A stretch of DNA of 64,000 nt from Parelaphostrongylus tenuis. Taxonomy: Eukaryota > Nematoda > Chromadorea > Rhabditida > Metastrongylidae. Shown one piece after another: positions 9,455-18,981 of this stretch; position 1 is the first letter of the stretch, and every line of letters starts with the position of its first letter. Where the stretch lies: contig JAHQIW010006028.1 in the NCBI GenBank assembly GCA_019055375.1, positions 1 to 64,000 on the forward strand. The letters run 5' to 3'. A model generated the notes under the pieces. The model was not told where the DNA came from. It did not search any database and saw nothing but the letters and a program-made list of their open reading frames with translations. The translations under genes and the position numbers were made by a program.

Positions 9455-12400
9455 ATGGCTGAGCTGCTTGCTGGAGTCAAAATTCAGCTAAAAAGTGGCG
9501 AACAGGTGGATGCCGGCGATCACCTCAAGGGAAAGGTTGCTATTCGTTTTTTCCTTTTCGTTCTAAACTGAATCTCACAAAAATACACACCCTTGTGACG
9601 ATGAGTGGTGCTCAAAAACTTTGTCGTCAGGCGAGACGCGAACCTTCAACGGTGAGATGCGGGTTCGAGTCCCGCCTGGTGTCAAAGTTTTGCACACCAC
9701 TCAACTTAAGTAGGTATATTTAGAACGTCGTACCAGCTAAAAGCGGTTAAGTAAAAGCATTTTATCTGGTCTCATAAGATAGAATTAAGAAAATTTTGTG
9801 TAGCCGCTTCATTGAAATCTAAGGATCCTATGAATCATCTAACAGGGTCTGCGAAGCCCTTGAAAGGATAAAGCTCTCGGCGTTGATCAATCCCTAAGGG
9901 ATGCGCCATGCATTCGACTTCGATTTCTAACTTCGTTTGAGGTGATTGAATGCATATCTGGCCTTTACAATGACTCGCGGTGGCCTCCCGTTGAACCGAG
10001 TCAGTGCTGCTTTTCCTCCCAGACAAGCCTGAGACCTGTTCGGTACCAATTTATCGACCCCGGAGGGATGAATGGCTTGGTGAGCCATGAGCGCGAGATC
10101 GAACCATTAACATCGTGTGCGACGCAGAGCACCTCTAACCACTGCGCCACATGCGCTCTGCGAAACCCTTATGAGCTTAAATTTTGTTGGTTCCAAACCC
10201 CAGACAAACTCGACTTCTTCCCAGCAAATGCCCTAGCTTTATTCGAATAAAGTTTATAGTTTTCTGAACAATTTAGGTACATCTTATACTGCTTATAACC
10301 AGTTTTTAATGTGACTAGTGTAGGATTTCAGATGGTGGGTCTGTACTTCTCCGCTAGTTGGTGCCCTCCTTGTCGAGCGTTCACGCCGAAACTGAAGGTG
10401 AGAGTTCTCCACTCAGTAGTAGAACTTGTCAAAGTGTCTCCATATGACCTCTGTTGATCTAAAATTTCCTTTGAAATGTACCGAAAACTCGAGTGCTTCG
10501 TTGGATTTCGCCTGAAGTAGGGTTTAAAATTTATGGAAATGGGTGGCATAGCAATCAGATGTGGAGAAAAAAGAATACAGTGCTCTACATGTTGAGCAGA
10601 TGCGAGGTTGTTTGAGTATCTATTGATTATCACTAAATACAAAAGAGCGATGGTTGACCTTTCAGCAATTCTCGCCTGCTTCAGAGGCGTTTTATTCTCA
10701 AACAATTGTTTCAAATTTTCGCTGGAGAATGAACCATGGAGTCTTGCATAGGCTAGGAGTGAAAGAAGATAAAGTAGAAAAGGATAGAGGCTCTTACGAA
10801 GAGCTGTAGTCCCATCAAGCGCGGCGCATGAAAAGAATAATCTTCATGTGAATGCGACAGGGTTCCAAGAAGACTTTCCTGGAAAACAAGTACATTTTTA
10901 AACTCATCACAGTTTACGTTATTTAAAGGAGCGCCGTGGCCGAGTGATTGTGATGCTCGTCACGGCGCGCGTGGAGCCGAGCTTCACTACCAATCCTCTC
11001 CGGCAGTCAACAACGAGCAGCCTATGGAACGCCAAAGCCAGGCTATCTTCGACATCGGAAGGAAACTCGATCAAATTCGACCAGCATTCTTGGTCATTCA
11101 AGAAGATGAACTACGAATCGAATGCTAGGAGTGGGATCTGCACAATAAGAAGTGTGAAGACGGGTTGTGTAAAAGAAAAAGATCAATAATAGTTCAAAAA
11201 AGAAGCTTTATCTAGCGCGATTCAAGCATGATAGTTAAGAAAACCCGCATTATGTGAAACATAATTCAATATATTTTGCTACTCGAAGTTTTTTTTCGAA
11301 CTACTAATGACTTTTAGTAGCGCAGATGAGTTTAAAATGTACTTATTTTCAGAAAACCCTTCTTACTACCCCCTAGCACTCATAATAGGAATATATTTCC
11401 CACACACCGCGATTGATGGGACCACAATTTTTCACTGGTGTCAAAGTAGAAAGCATTCCCACCAAATAAAAGACTCTTCAGCCTGTCTCATCCTGTCATC
11501 AATGAAAGACTGAAAGACCTTGAGAACAACAAATGGCTCTGAAAGAGGCAAAACTACCAAAATGTCGGCTATATGTCGTCTTACTCTGAGTGATATTCGC
11601 TAAAGTCCACTATCAACAATCTCATACAACCTGCTTATCAAGAAAAGTACCTGATTATTCTTTTTATACCGAGGTCAGAGGAGCTGTGCGAGTGGCTGGT
11701 GATGCTCGACGCGGATTTGGTCCCACAACCTTTGAACGCTGTCCGGCAGTCAATAACGAATGCCCCACGGAGCACCGTCTCCTGGCTATCTTCGAATTCG
11801 TAAGGAGACGGGCTCGACTAGCTATCTACGACGTTCGTGAAGAAGACGAAATCTTCAAGAAAGCGAAGCAAATTGAATGTGCGAAGTGCTGGGTCCCGCG
11901 CAATTAAAGAGAACTGTAATACGCATCAGATATAGTGATAAAGTGATGGCCAGGTTGATAGAAACTCTCCCTAAGAAAAAAAAATGATTATAGTAATCTC
12001 GAAGCCGGTTCCGTTTTGCATCACACCGATCATAAAGCAATATCCAATAGATGTCGCAGTCACTATATCTCGACTCACTTCCAGCTTCTGGCTCAGATGA
12101 ACTTCGAAAACTACAGCGCCTGCCCTTCATTTTTCCTTCTAGTTTCCTCAGCTCAGTTTTATTTACCTGACCAAGACATCGGACGGCTAGTTTGTTAATG
12201 AATTTCCTTGCATCTGACCACGTTTTTAATCCTTGATCATTAAAAATGCGGCGAGAATATTAGGGAATCTCTCAACGACCTCGGCTACAACGACTTGAAC
12301 TTTGCTGACCTTTCTCATCTGAACTGCAAACTAACTGATTGCCGTTGATATTGTACATTTTTGAATTGGCTGTAGTTTCAGAATCCTTAGAAAATCTAGA

Positions 12401-14211
12401 AGTATTCTCTATTTAACCCTTTTTTAGCAAAAATATGTTGTTATAAATTCATATCCAGCCATACTGAAAGACTCTTAACCTCGGGTAGAGCTTGAACCTG
12501 CGTCTCACCTTTTCCTGGGGGTGTGTGCTAGCCACTGCACTACCGGGACTCCTCGTGTTTTGTAATCGCTCTTTCTGTGACCGTCAGAAAATATCCATTA
12601 GAATCTGCTTGATGAAATCATCTATATCCATTTCTCTTGCAACATTTCACCTTACCCCCGAGTAGGTTTTCCCGGTTTCAAAGCATTTATATCTGTGCTT
12701 CATTAACTACAGATCAGATCAATACATATGTTCTTCACATAGTGTCGTGTTTTGGATTTAGAACTCTTCAAACTATAAAAATTTTGGCTTCAGAAGTTTT
12801 CTCCGTTTGCAAAAATATTGGAAAAAAATATAGGTGAACTTGCTCTAGTGTCAGAATTCAAAATTTTATTGAATGTGAAAGACAATGATTTTTTCCTATT
12901 CTAAAAAGCAAAAGGCTGACCCTCATATCTGTTACCTTCAATATCACTTATACTTGATAACGAACTTCTATTATATGAGTAAAGCAAAAGAGCGCGTCTG
13001 ACGCAGTTCTAAGAGGTGACCTGCGGCGCGTACATGGTCGTTGGTTCGATCCGGCGCCCGGCCCTCCATCCAACCGAGGTCGGTGAACTGCTGCCAGACT
13101 TATTTAGGAGGATAGAAGCACTGACTTAATACATCGAAGGGCCACCGCGAGTCATTGTGAAGGCCATACATGCATTTCTTCTTCTTAGACGATACTGCAA
13201 ATCAAGTCAAATGCATGACGCATCCTTTAGGTGTTGGGTTGTGCACTAAGCTTTACCAATTATTCATAATTTTTATTATAAAACTGGAGGTAATTTCGCT
13301 GGACTCAGTCGTTGTGTGAATTGTTCGTTAGTACCTAATAATGTTGAGTGATATACAAAACTTTGAACGTTAGACGGGAACCGAACCCGCATTTCACTCT
13401 TTCCGAGGGCTGGTGCTCTAAGCCGTTGCACTGCTGGCGCTCCTGTTGTTCTGCCACTCTTTCTGCGATGCATTTGTATCGCTCGTTAGTATAACGAAGT
13501 AAGTCTTCTTTACAGAGGTTTCTACGAGGCAGTCAAAAAGTCTCATCCGGAGTTCGAAATTGTATTTGTGTCGCGCGACAAGGAGGCTGACGAACTATTT
13601 GAATACTATGACGAACACATGGGTGATTGGACATTCATTCCATTCGGAGATCCTAAAATCCAGTGAGTTTTGTTTCATCCAATAATGTTAATTGTTATGC
13701 AAAATTTTGAACCTCGGGTGGGAGTTGTTTCCCCGTCTCACCCTTTCCGGAGGCGCGCTAACCCCTGCGCTACTGGGGCTCCTGTTCTGCTCTCACTCGA
13801 GTTTCTACTTTGTTTGTTTGTAAATTCGGTCGTTTAATTGTTTTCACAATTCAGGGAGCTATTAGAGAAGTATGAGGCAAGATCGATTCCTAGCTTACGA
13901 ATAATCAAAGCGAATGGTGCGGTGGTTGTGAGGGATGCTCGCACCGAAGTTCAAGTCAGATTTTTCAAAGTTATAACTTTATTTGACTGTAACTGAATCG
14001 ATTAGACAAGTTTTTGAGTATTCAAAACCATTTAGTTTGCTTTGGCAATACGCAATTTTGACTTGATCAGCGACTCCTTTAGGTGAAAGAGAGTTCTTTA
14101 GTGACTGATGTTTACTTCCACAAGTTATGCTAGTTGACGCAACACTTTCAGGAGAAAGCGAATGACAATCCAGAGGCACTTTTCGAGGAATGGGAGGCAT
14201 TCTGTATGTGA
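9455..14211 (+). CDS. Tryparedoxin/nucleoredoxin-like thioredoxin-fold protein
   Basis: Five exons give about 150 residues: 9455-9535 (starts MAELLAGV), 10332-10397, 13516-13662, 13855-13954 and 14152-14211 (stop TGA). Exon 2 carries the redox motif WCPPC within [17 protein letters not shown]. Exon 3 encodes [12 protein letters not shown] and [12 protein letters not shown]. Exon 4 has [14 protein letters not shown] with the conserved cis-proline position of the thioredoxin fold, and exon 5 ends [12 protein letters not shown]. This order and length match the small nematode tryparedoxin/nucleoredoxin family, presumed cytosolic disulfide reductases. No signal peptide is seen. Junctions 1-2, 3-4 and 4-5 close in phase. 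Junction 2-3 is off by one base with canonical GT/AG, so a microexon in the 3.1 kb intron, an indel or an assembly error is likely. Introns hold a family 1 SINE, family 2 SINEs and tRNA-like repeats. Confidence 0.88.
9603..9702. mobile_element. Short foldback element with tRNA-like arm (family A-related)
   Basis: A 100 bp palindrome in intron 1 of the tryparedoxin-like gene. The left edge GAGTGGTGCTCAAAAACTTTG pairs with CAAAGTTTTGCACACCACTC at the right. The right half contains a perfect tRNA T-arm: stem GCGGG, loop TTCGAGT, stem CCCGC. The GAGTGGTG terminus is shared with family A copies at 5851 and 24979. Confidence 0.65.
9862..10158 (-). mobile_element. tRNA-derived SINE, family 1, with target-site duplication
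   Basis: A full-length minus-orientation copy in intron 1 of the tryparedoxin-like gene. Read on the minus strand it begins GAGCGCATGTGGCGCAGTGG (A-box TGGCGCAGTGG). A B-box GGTTCGATCTC follows, and it ends GAGAGCTTTATCC. It is flanked by a direct repeat of about 14 bp, TCTGCGAAGCCCTT at 9848-9861 and TCTGCGAAACCCTT at 10157-10170, differing at one base. This is the hallmark of LINE-mediated insertion. Confidence 0.88.
10928..11190 (+). mobile_element. tRNA-head SINE, family 2
   Basis: Starts GGAGCGCCGTGGCCGAGTGA, with an A-box-like TGGCCGAGTG resembling class II tRNA heads. The body contains CGGCAGTCAACAACG, GGAACGCCAAAGCCAGGC and a GATCAATAA end. Colinear copies lie at 11679-11905 and 39347-39597 (+) and at 38205-38434 and 56197-56455 (-). 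It lies in the long intron 2 of the tryparedoxin-like gene. Confidence 0.7.
11679..11905 (+). mobile_element. tRNA-head SINE, family 2, diverged
   Basis: Begins GGAGCTGTGCGAGTGGCTGG and keeps the family landmarks CCGGCAGTCAATAACGA, GGCTATCTTCGAA, AAGAAGACGA and GTGCTGGG. It lies in the same intron and orientation as the copy at 10928. Confidence 0.65.
11910..12450. other. Intron sequence, nothing recognised
   Basis: Part of the 3.1 kb intron 2 of the tryparedoxin-like gene. If a missing microexon exists it would be here or in neighbouring intron sequence; none could be picked out by eye. Confidence 0.4.
12458..12556 (-). mobile_element. tRNA-like single-arm element
   Basis: On the minus strand: GAGTCCCGGTAGTGCAGTGG (A-box-like TAGTGCAGTGG), an AAGGTGAGACGC middle and the B-box-like GGTTCAAGCTC. 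It resembles one arm of the foldback families without its inverted partner. Confidence 0.55.
12990..13259 (+). mobile_element. tRNA-derived SINE, family 1, degraded
   Basis: Begins GAGCGCGTCTGACGCAGTTC and keeps GGTTCGATCCGGCGC (B-box), AAGCACTGACTTAATAC, GGCCACCGCGAGTCATTGTG and an AAGCTTTACC end. In intron 2 of the tryparedoxin-like gene. Confidence 0.7.
13333..13443 (-). mobile_element. tRNA-like single-arm element (family B-related)
   Basis: Minus strand reads GGAGCGCCAGCAGTGCAACG, then AAGAGTGAAATGC, then the T-arm-like GGGTTCGGTTCCCG, and ends in CACTCAACATTATTAGG. The AATAATG/GAGTG end is the terminus of family B foldbacks at 41247 and 52392, but the partner arm is missing. It ends about 70 bp before exon 3 of the tryparedoxin-like gene. 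Confidence 0.6.
13679..13791 (-). mobile_element. tRNA-like single-arm element (family B-related)
   Basis: Minus strand reads GGAGCCCCAGTAGCGCAGGG (A-box TAGCGCAGGGG). GAAAGGGTGAGACGG follows, and it ends at CATTATTGG, as in family B termini. The B-box is damaged. It sits in the 192 bp intron 3 of the tryparedoxin-like gene and makes up most of that intron. Confidence 0.6.
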
Positions 14212-14419
14212 ACAGTTCTTGAGGAAGTGTTCTCACTGCACCTATTAATATCGACGTTTCTTTTAATTCGAATTAGTAAGCCGTAATCGGTTGTCTTTCT
14301 CCACAACATGTATCTTCGAATCAATGTCAGTTTGGTGCTTGTGAATTGCGGCGTTCATATTTGATGAAGCCTTTATTCCCGACTAGTGATGCTTTTTTTT
14401 TTGACGTTATCTGTTTTTA

Positions 14420-14757
14420 CGGAGCCCATGTGGCCGCAGTTCTAGAGGGGCGCTGCGTCGCACACAAGCTCGATGATTCGATCTCGCGCTCATGGCTCAC
14501 AAGGCCATCCATGTCTCCGGGGACGCTAAATTGGTGCAAGATCGGTCACAGACTTGTCTGGAGAGTAAACAGCACTGACTCGATACAGAGGGAGGCCACT
14601 GCGAGTTATTGTAAAGGCCAGATTGTAGAGGCCAGTGTAGTTATTGTAAAGGCGAGTTATTATCAGCACTTCAAACGAAGTTTGAAATTGAAGGGCGAAT
14701 GCATGGCGCATTCCATGAGGATTGGTTAACGTCGAGAGCTTTATCCTTTATCTTTTT
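14420..14757 (+). mobile_element. tRNA-derived SINE, family 1, with internal duplication
   Basis: Begins GAGCCCATGTGGCCGCAG and ends GAGAGCTTTATCCTTTATC. The segment around GAGTTATTGTAAAGGC is present twice (about 14603 and 14637), making this copy longer than its relatives. It lies just downstream of the tryparedoxin-like gene. Confidence 0.75.
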
Positions 14758-14809
14758 ATTTATTTTAGCAGTGCTGATAAGTGTTCTCTACATTCGCAAG
14801 AGAAACATA

Positions 14810-14811
<2 letters not shown>

Positions 14812-14846
<35 letters not shown>

Positions 14847-14920
14847 TTGCATATGTATGTTATACGTACATGCATATATGCACATGTGTATATGTGTATG
14901 GATATATTTTTCGTTTCGAG
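14812..14920. repeat. (AT)n and (ATGC)-type microsatellite
   Basis: About 34 bases of pure AT repeat followed by ATGTATG/CATATGCACATG variants. Confidence 0.85.
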
Positions 14921-14955
14921 TGTTTTCTTAAGACCACAGCTCAAGTTTCAGTATG

Positions 14956-15098
14956 CCAAATAATCATTTTTGAAAAGGATAAGAAAGAGTAAGTGCTCGA
15001 TGACGAGACCGCAAGGTCGAAACACGTGTATGCGGCTCCTTAAGTCAGCCCATCCTAACAGACCACGAGACATGCGTGGCTCAAAAATGATTATTTGG
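14956..15098. mobile_element. MITE with 18 bp terminal inverted repeats
   Basis: 143 bp bounded by CCAAATAATCATTTTTGA and its exact reverse complement. The interior GTCGAAACACGTGTATGCGG belongs to the same core as the elements at 726 and 58320. Confidence 0.75.
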
Positions 15099-15104
15099 TA
15101 TATG

Positions 15105-15270
15105 AATATGTGTGTGCACATAAATATGTGCATATAATTATAAATATATATGTATATGTATGTGCACGCTTATGTATGTACTACAATGTGTACATGGATA
15201 TGTATGCGTATATATTATGTATATATGCATGCATATACATGTGCATATGCATACATATAAAAGTCCGTTT
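15105..15270. repeat. ATGTAT-rich microsatellite
   Basis: Irregular ATGTATGTGCAT/TATGTATATG repeat tract. Confidence 0.8.
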
Positions 15271-15282
15271 ACCGCCTCATCG

Positions 15283-15640
15283 CGCCTGAGAGGTGTTTCT
15301 CAGTGTCAGACTGCGAAGTACAGTGGAGAGTTCAACCTCCCAGCAAAGCCACCCTTAGCTGAGAAGAAGGCCAAACTTTTCAAACTTTTCCACTCCGAAC
15401 GCCCAGCTAAGAGTAAATCGTACCAGGAATGACCGCCGTCTTGGTAGCTACTAGTCGCACGGTAACTCCCTCTAATCCACAAAGGCCGTCGTTTGCTCTG
15501 ATGTGGTGACGACTTCAGGAAGCTCTCGTTAGGCTTACCTCGGGACTCCAGAGACCAAGCAACTAAACCAACACATTTTCATATGCTTGGGTCCGCGTTG
15601 TTTGTGAAGAGGGACCGTCCAAGTATCCAAGTACATGTGT
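15283..15640 (+). mobile_element. LINE-associated fragment with short tandem 3' tail
   Basis: A frame reading AEKKAKLFKLFHSERPAKSK (about 15358-15417) ends in a stop at 15430. The stretch finishes in GGACCGTCCAAGTATCCAAG, the same 3'-end sequence and repeat tail seen after the LINE fragment at 46340-46370. Assignment to that LINE sub-family rests mainly on the tail. Confidence 0.45.
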
Positions 15641-15720
15641 GCATGTATATGAATGTGCGTGCGTACAAATATATATGTATATATGTATATGTATATATAT
15701 ATATGTATATATATAATGCT
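15640..15720. repeat. (GTATAT)n microsatellite
   Basis: ATGTATAT repeats following the LINE tail. Confidence 0.8.
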
Positions 15721-15724
15721 TGAA

Positions 15725-16265
15725 GAGGGGGGTTATACGTAGCATTCTCATACGAGCCGATTTTAAAAATGTCGGCTCTTTTCATTCCCGTCATGTGCAA
15801 CACAACTACTGCAGTGCTTTGATTTTACGTTCCATATCTTGAGCACACCTGAGAATAGACAGATAAATAATCAGATTCTAGACCAACACTTAAAAAAGTC
15901 CAGTAAAATTATCAACGATAATGAAAAAAATATCAAATTAGTACTAAAATTAACAAATTACAAAATTAGCTCATCTTTCCCGCACCTTGTATTAGTCTAG
16001 CAGTCGCTTTGAATACCAATCTTCTGGAATGTCGGACTACTTTTCACATCATAGTTTCATTCAGTTTTTTTCTATTTCAAGTCAGGTTATTACGCTGTGG
16101 TACGTTGGGAAAAAATTAAGTAGCTTTAATTATGAGGCTATAAAATGGCACGCGCGTCTCAGCTAAATTAATTGGGAATCAAACTGATAAACGCCAGCGA
16201 CACTCGATCATGTTTTACAAATATGAGATGGATACCAGTGTAAGAAGGCGGCCGAGAGGTTAATC
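15725..16265. other. No gene recognised
   Basis: AT-rich spacer without exon-like or repeat structure that could be identified. Confidence 0.4.
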
Positions 16266-16269
16266 GCTG

Positions 16270-17025
16270 TGTTTGAGCCAAACACCACTTCTGATCACAG
16301 TGTGGGCCATTCGTTCAAGCATTTGGACCAAAGGGATACAGGATGCAAAGACAACTTCACTCTAGCTAAGCATATAACTTTGACAAAGACACTTTTCTCC
16401 AAGAGCTGGAACTTCATATGGATTCTAGTAACAGATATTTGGAGCAGACACACCTGGATACGACCGTATCACCATCGCTCACCATTTAAGAAGTCGGACT
16501 GCCTCGAAGTATTCTGGGATTGACCAGGCATGCTGTTTTGAGAACTGCTCGGCAAAAAGCAGATAATTTATGCCAAACATGTGGCACGGAGGCAGAACTG
16601 CGTGAGTTGGCTACAGCGGTGAAAGAGAGGCGTCCAAAGCGGCTCAGCTTCAGGATAATGCTCGACCCCACATAGCAAAGTCGACTTGCTACATTAAGAC
16701 GAAAGTGGTTTGAACCACATACCACACCTACCGTATAGCCCTGATATCGCTCCATAAGTTTATCAACTCTTGCGCGCTTTGAAGCAGCATCTGAGAGGAA
16801 ATAATCGAAGGCTACGCTCAAAAGTGGCCTCATCGACTTCTTTAATCGCCAACCTCATTCTTTTTGGAGAATGCATCCAATCATTGCCCAACAAATGATC
16901 GAATATCATTGGTTATTATGATGAATGTATTGTTGACCAATTAATTTCTTGAAATATACAACAATGAATTAACAAAAGTGCCGAAATGCGGAAGAAATTA
17001 TGAGGCAACTCAATAAGTTTACGAC
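16270..17025 (+). mobile_element. mariner transposon relic
   Basis: The plus strand contains the mariner D34D signature region: IPHLPYSPDIAP, a stop in place of the following serine codon, then LLRALKQHLRG (about 16719-16794). Upstream pieces (LEVFWD, ELLGKK) match the region before the second catalytic aspartate, and the downstream IIAQQMIEYHW matches the C-terminus. Many stops and frameshifts make it non-functional. The sequence GAAATGCGGAAGAAATTATG near 16985-17005 also follows the other mariner relics (41870, 52695) and is probably the 3' terminal repeat. The family resembles hookworm bandit-type mariners. Confidence 0.8.
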
Positions 17026-17029
17026 ATGC

Positions 17030-17450
17030 GCATCTCTTTTTTTTTAGCAAATGGCATAAAATGAAACGCTTGTTAGCACTTCCTTTGTGAGGAGCGCGTT
17101 ATTCTCTTATTCTCCTCCCTGTCAAGTAATGCACTTTCGTAACAAAAAAGACAAGTTGAACGGGTTCCGCTTTTCTCAGACGGCATTGCAACAATAATAT
17201 GACTTACTGAGGCATTGCACTTTCTTCTGCTATTCTAGATCTGAGCCGAAGCTTGATTTGTATAAATAGATCAGTCGAATTTTCGGACATGCATCACAGT
17301 GTACTCCATACTATGGTTTTTTAAAAACTACGACTGGAGTGTGGCTTTTGTTATCATTTATCCATCCATTAGATCTTTTCTCGTAAAAGATATCTTCTGA
17401 TTTTTGTTCTTCATATTTCCTTTCCGCTTCGCCATTTGCAGAAAAACTTT
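17030..17450. other. No gene recognised
   Basis: Nothing identifiable apart from short A/T tracts. Confidence 0.4.
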
Positions 17451-17454
17451 GCAC

Positions 17455-17560
17455 GGTTGCGAGCTGATGGGCTCTTGTGTCGTTCTCCATTCCTCCGGAA
17501 TCGGTAAATTGATACTAAGGTTGTCTGGAAGGAATGTAGCACTGAGCTGACACATTGGTA
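17455..17560 (+). mobile_element. SINE family 1 fragment
   Basis: Internal piece only: CATTCCTCCGGAATCGGTAA, then TTGTCTGGAAGG and GTAGCACTGAG. This is colinear with the middle of the full-length copy at 22187. Confidence 0.6.
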
Positions 17561-17564
17561 GGCA

Positions 17565-18840
17565 ACTTACATGCTGTTCCTTCTCAGAATGGATTTTCTG
17601 GGGCTACTTTTTCACTTCCTTGTCACTTGTTAACCATGACTGGATTTATCCAGCTGTTACTATTTCTGCAGCAAACAACAATCACTAATGTTAGGCGGCG
17701 GGTGACTGAGTGAACTTTTCATTGGGGACTAAGACATTCAAATTACTATATTCTAGGAGTGCTTAGGTTATATGGCAGTTTGTGAAACTATGATCGCTCT
17801 AATTATTTGTTCTTTTGTTCAGAACGAAGGTAATTTCTGGAACTTCTTAGAATGGCGAAGTTTCAGGGCCAAGCAAAACATAAAAAACAAACATCAGATC
17901 TCTCATGCAATGATTTTTCTTATACTAAATGTATAGATGAAACTTTGAATAAACGCAGTAGATATTCATAATATTATTTTTTGCATTTTTTTTTACATTT
18001 TCCTCACTATTAATCTTGACGATGCTAATGTGGTCATAGTTTTTGAAAGAATTTCATAATTGTGTTATAACGACACTTATCGCAATGTTTGTATAATATC
18101 TGGAATCTCTTTCAGCGAGTGAATCATTAGCTTCGACCGCGCTTCCACACTTTTCTTGATGTGAACCAAAATAAACACAAGAAGAACGAATGTACAATGC
18201 TCAACTCCGGTTCTAATCTGTGTTTTTTTCCAAAGCATGTTACGGTTGCATTCATAATAAGTGGTAAGATATGTGGTCGAACGAGATACCTCACTCATCA
18301 ATGCGGCTGAATAACCTCGTTCAGGTATATAATACCATCCATACAGGAGAAGGATGCGCACCAGCTGGTCGTTACCTCTTACGATCTTAAGCACTTCTGT
18401 GACCTAGTCAGAGGTACTGCTCAAGACATTATTTGCCAAAATCCACTTTTCATCTTCGTCACGGAAACACACTGAAGTGAACAAAAAAATCTGTTATCCG
18501 TTATTAACTATTCTATAGAGCCTATTAGCCATTGAGTGATCGTTGAATTAACGATCAGTTTCCGAGTGCCTGATTTAATTCAAATCAATTCCACATATTC
18601 TTTCTATTTTCGAGTCATAATAGCTTTTGAGTTGAAAAGATATTCGTAGGAATTCATCATGAAGTATGTGTCATGGCCATGAGTTTGAAAGAAGGTTTTA
18701 CTCTAACAATTATGAAATTCATATAAATAGACGAGTAAATCATAACTTTAGGGCACTGACTGTGCAGGACAAACCATGCCTTTTTGTGTGCTTGGTGATT
18801 CTCTCAAAATCCTTGCCAGTTTCATTCCATTTTTGAACTT
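17565..18840. other. Intergenic, nothing recognised
   Basis: AT-rich sequence between SINE debris and the EF-hand gene. Short open frames here lack supporting splice sites or conserved motifs. Confidence 0.4.
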
Positions 18841-18973
18841 GATGTGCGAGCTATGCTGATTACCTCAGTTGGTGATCTGGAGAGCTTGGCCTTCACATAC
18901 ACTACGATCAGTGCTGAAAGACTAAAATCCAATCATCAGTCAGAGGATTATTTTTCTAAGAATCTACCTAGCT

Positions 18974-18979
18974 CTTCAG
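18974..18979 (+). promoter_or_regulatory. Probable spliced-leader trans-splice acceptor
   Basis: CTTCAG lies two bases before the start codon at 18982 of a signal-peptide exon. This position fits a nematode trans-splice site. Confidence 0.55.
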
Positions 18980-18981
18980 GA

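Noticed and set aside
9603..9702. Functional tRNA gene
   Set aside because: The T-arm is perfect, but no consistent acceptor, D-arm and anticodon arm set can be folded, and the sequence is one side of a palindrome found in several places.
14722..15289. Plus-strand frames rich in I, Y, H and M
   Set aside because: They are translations of TA/ATGTAT microsatellites.
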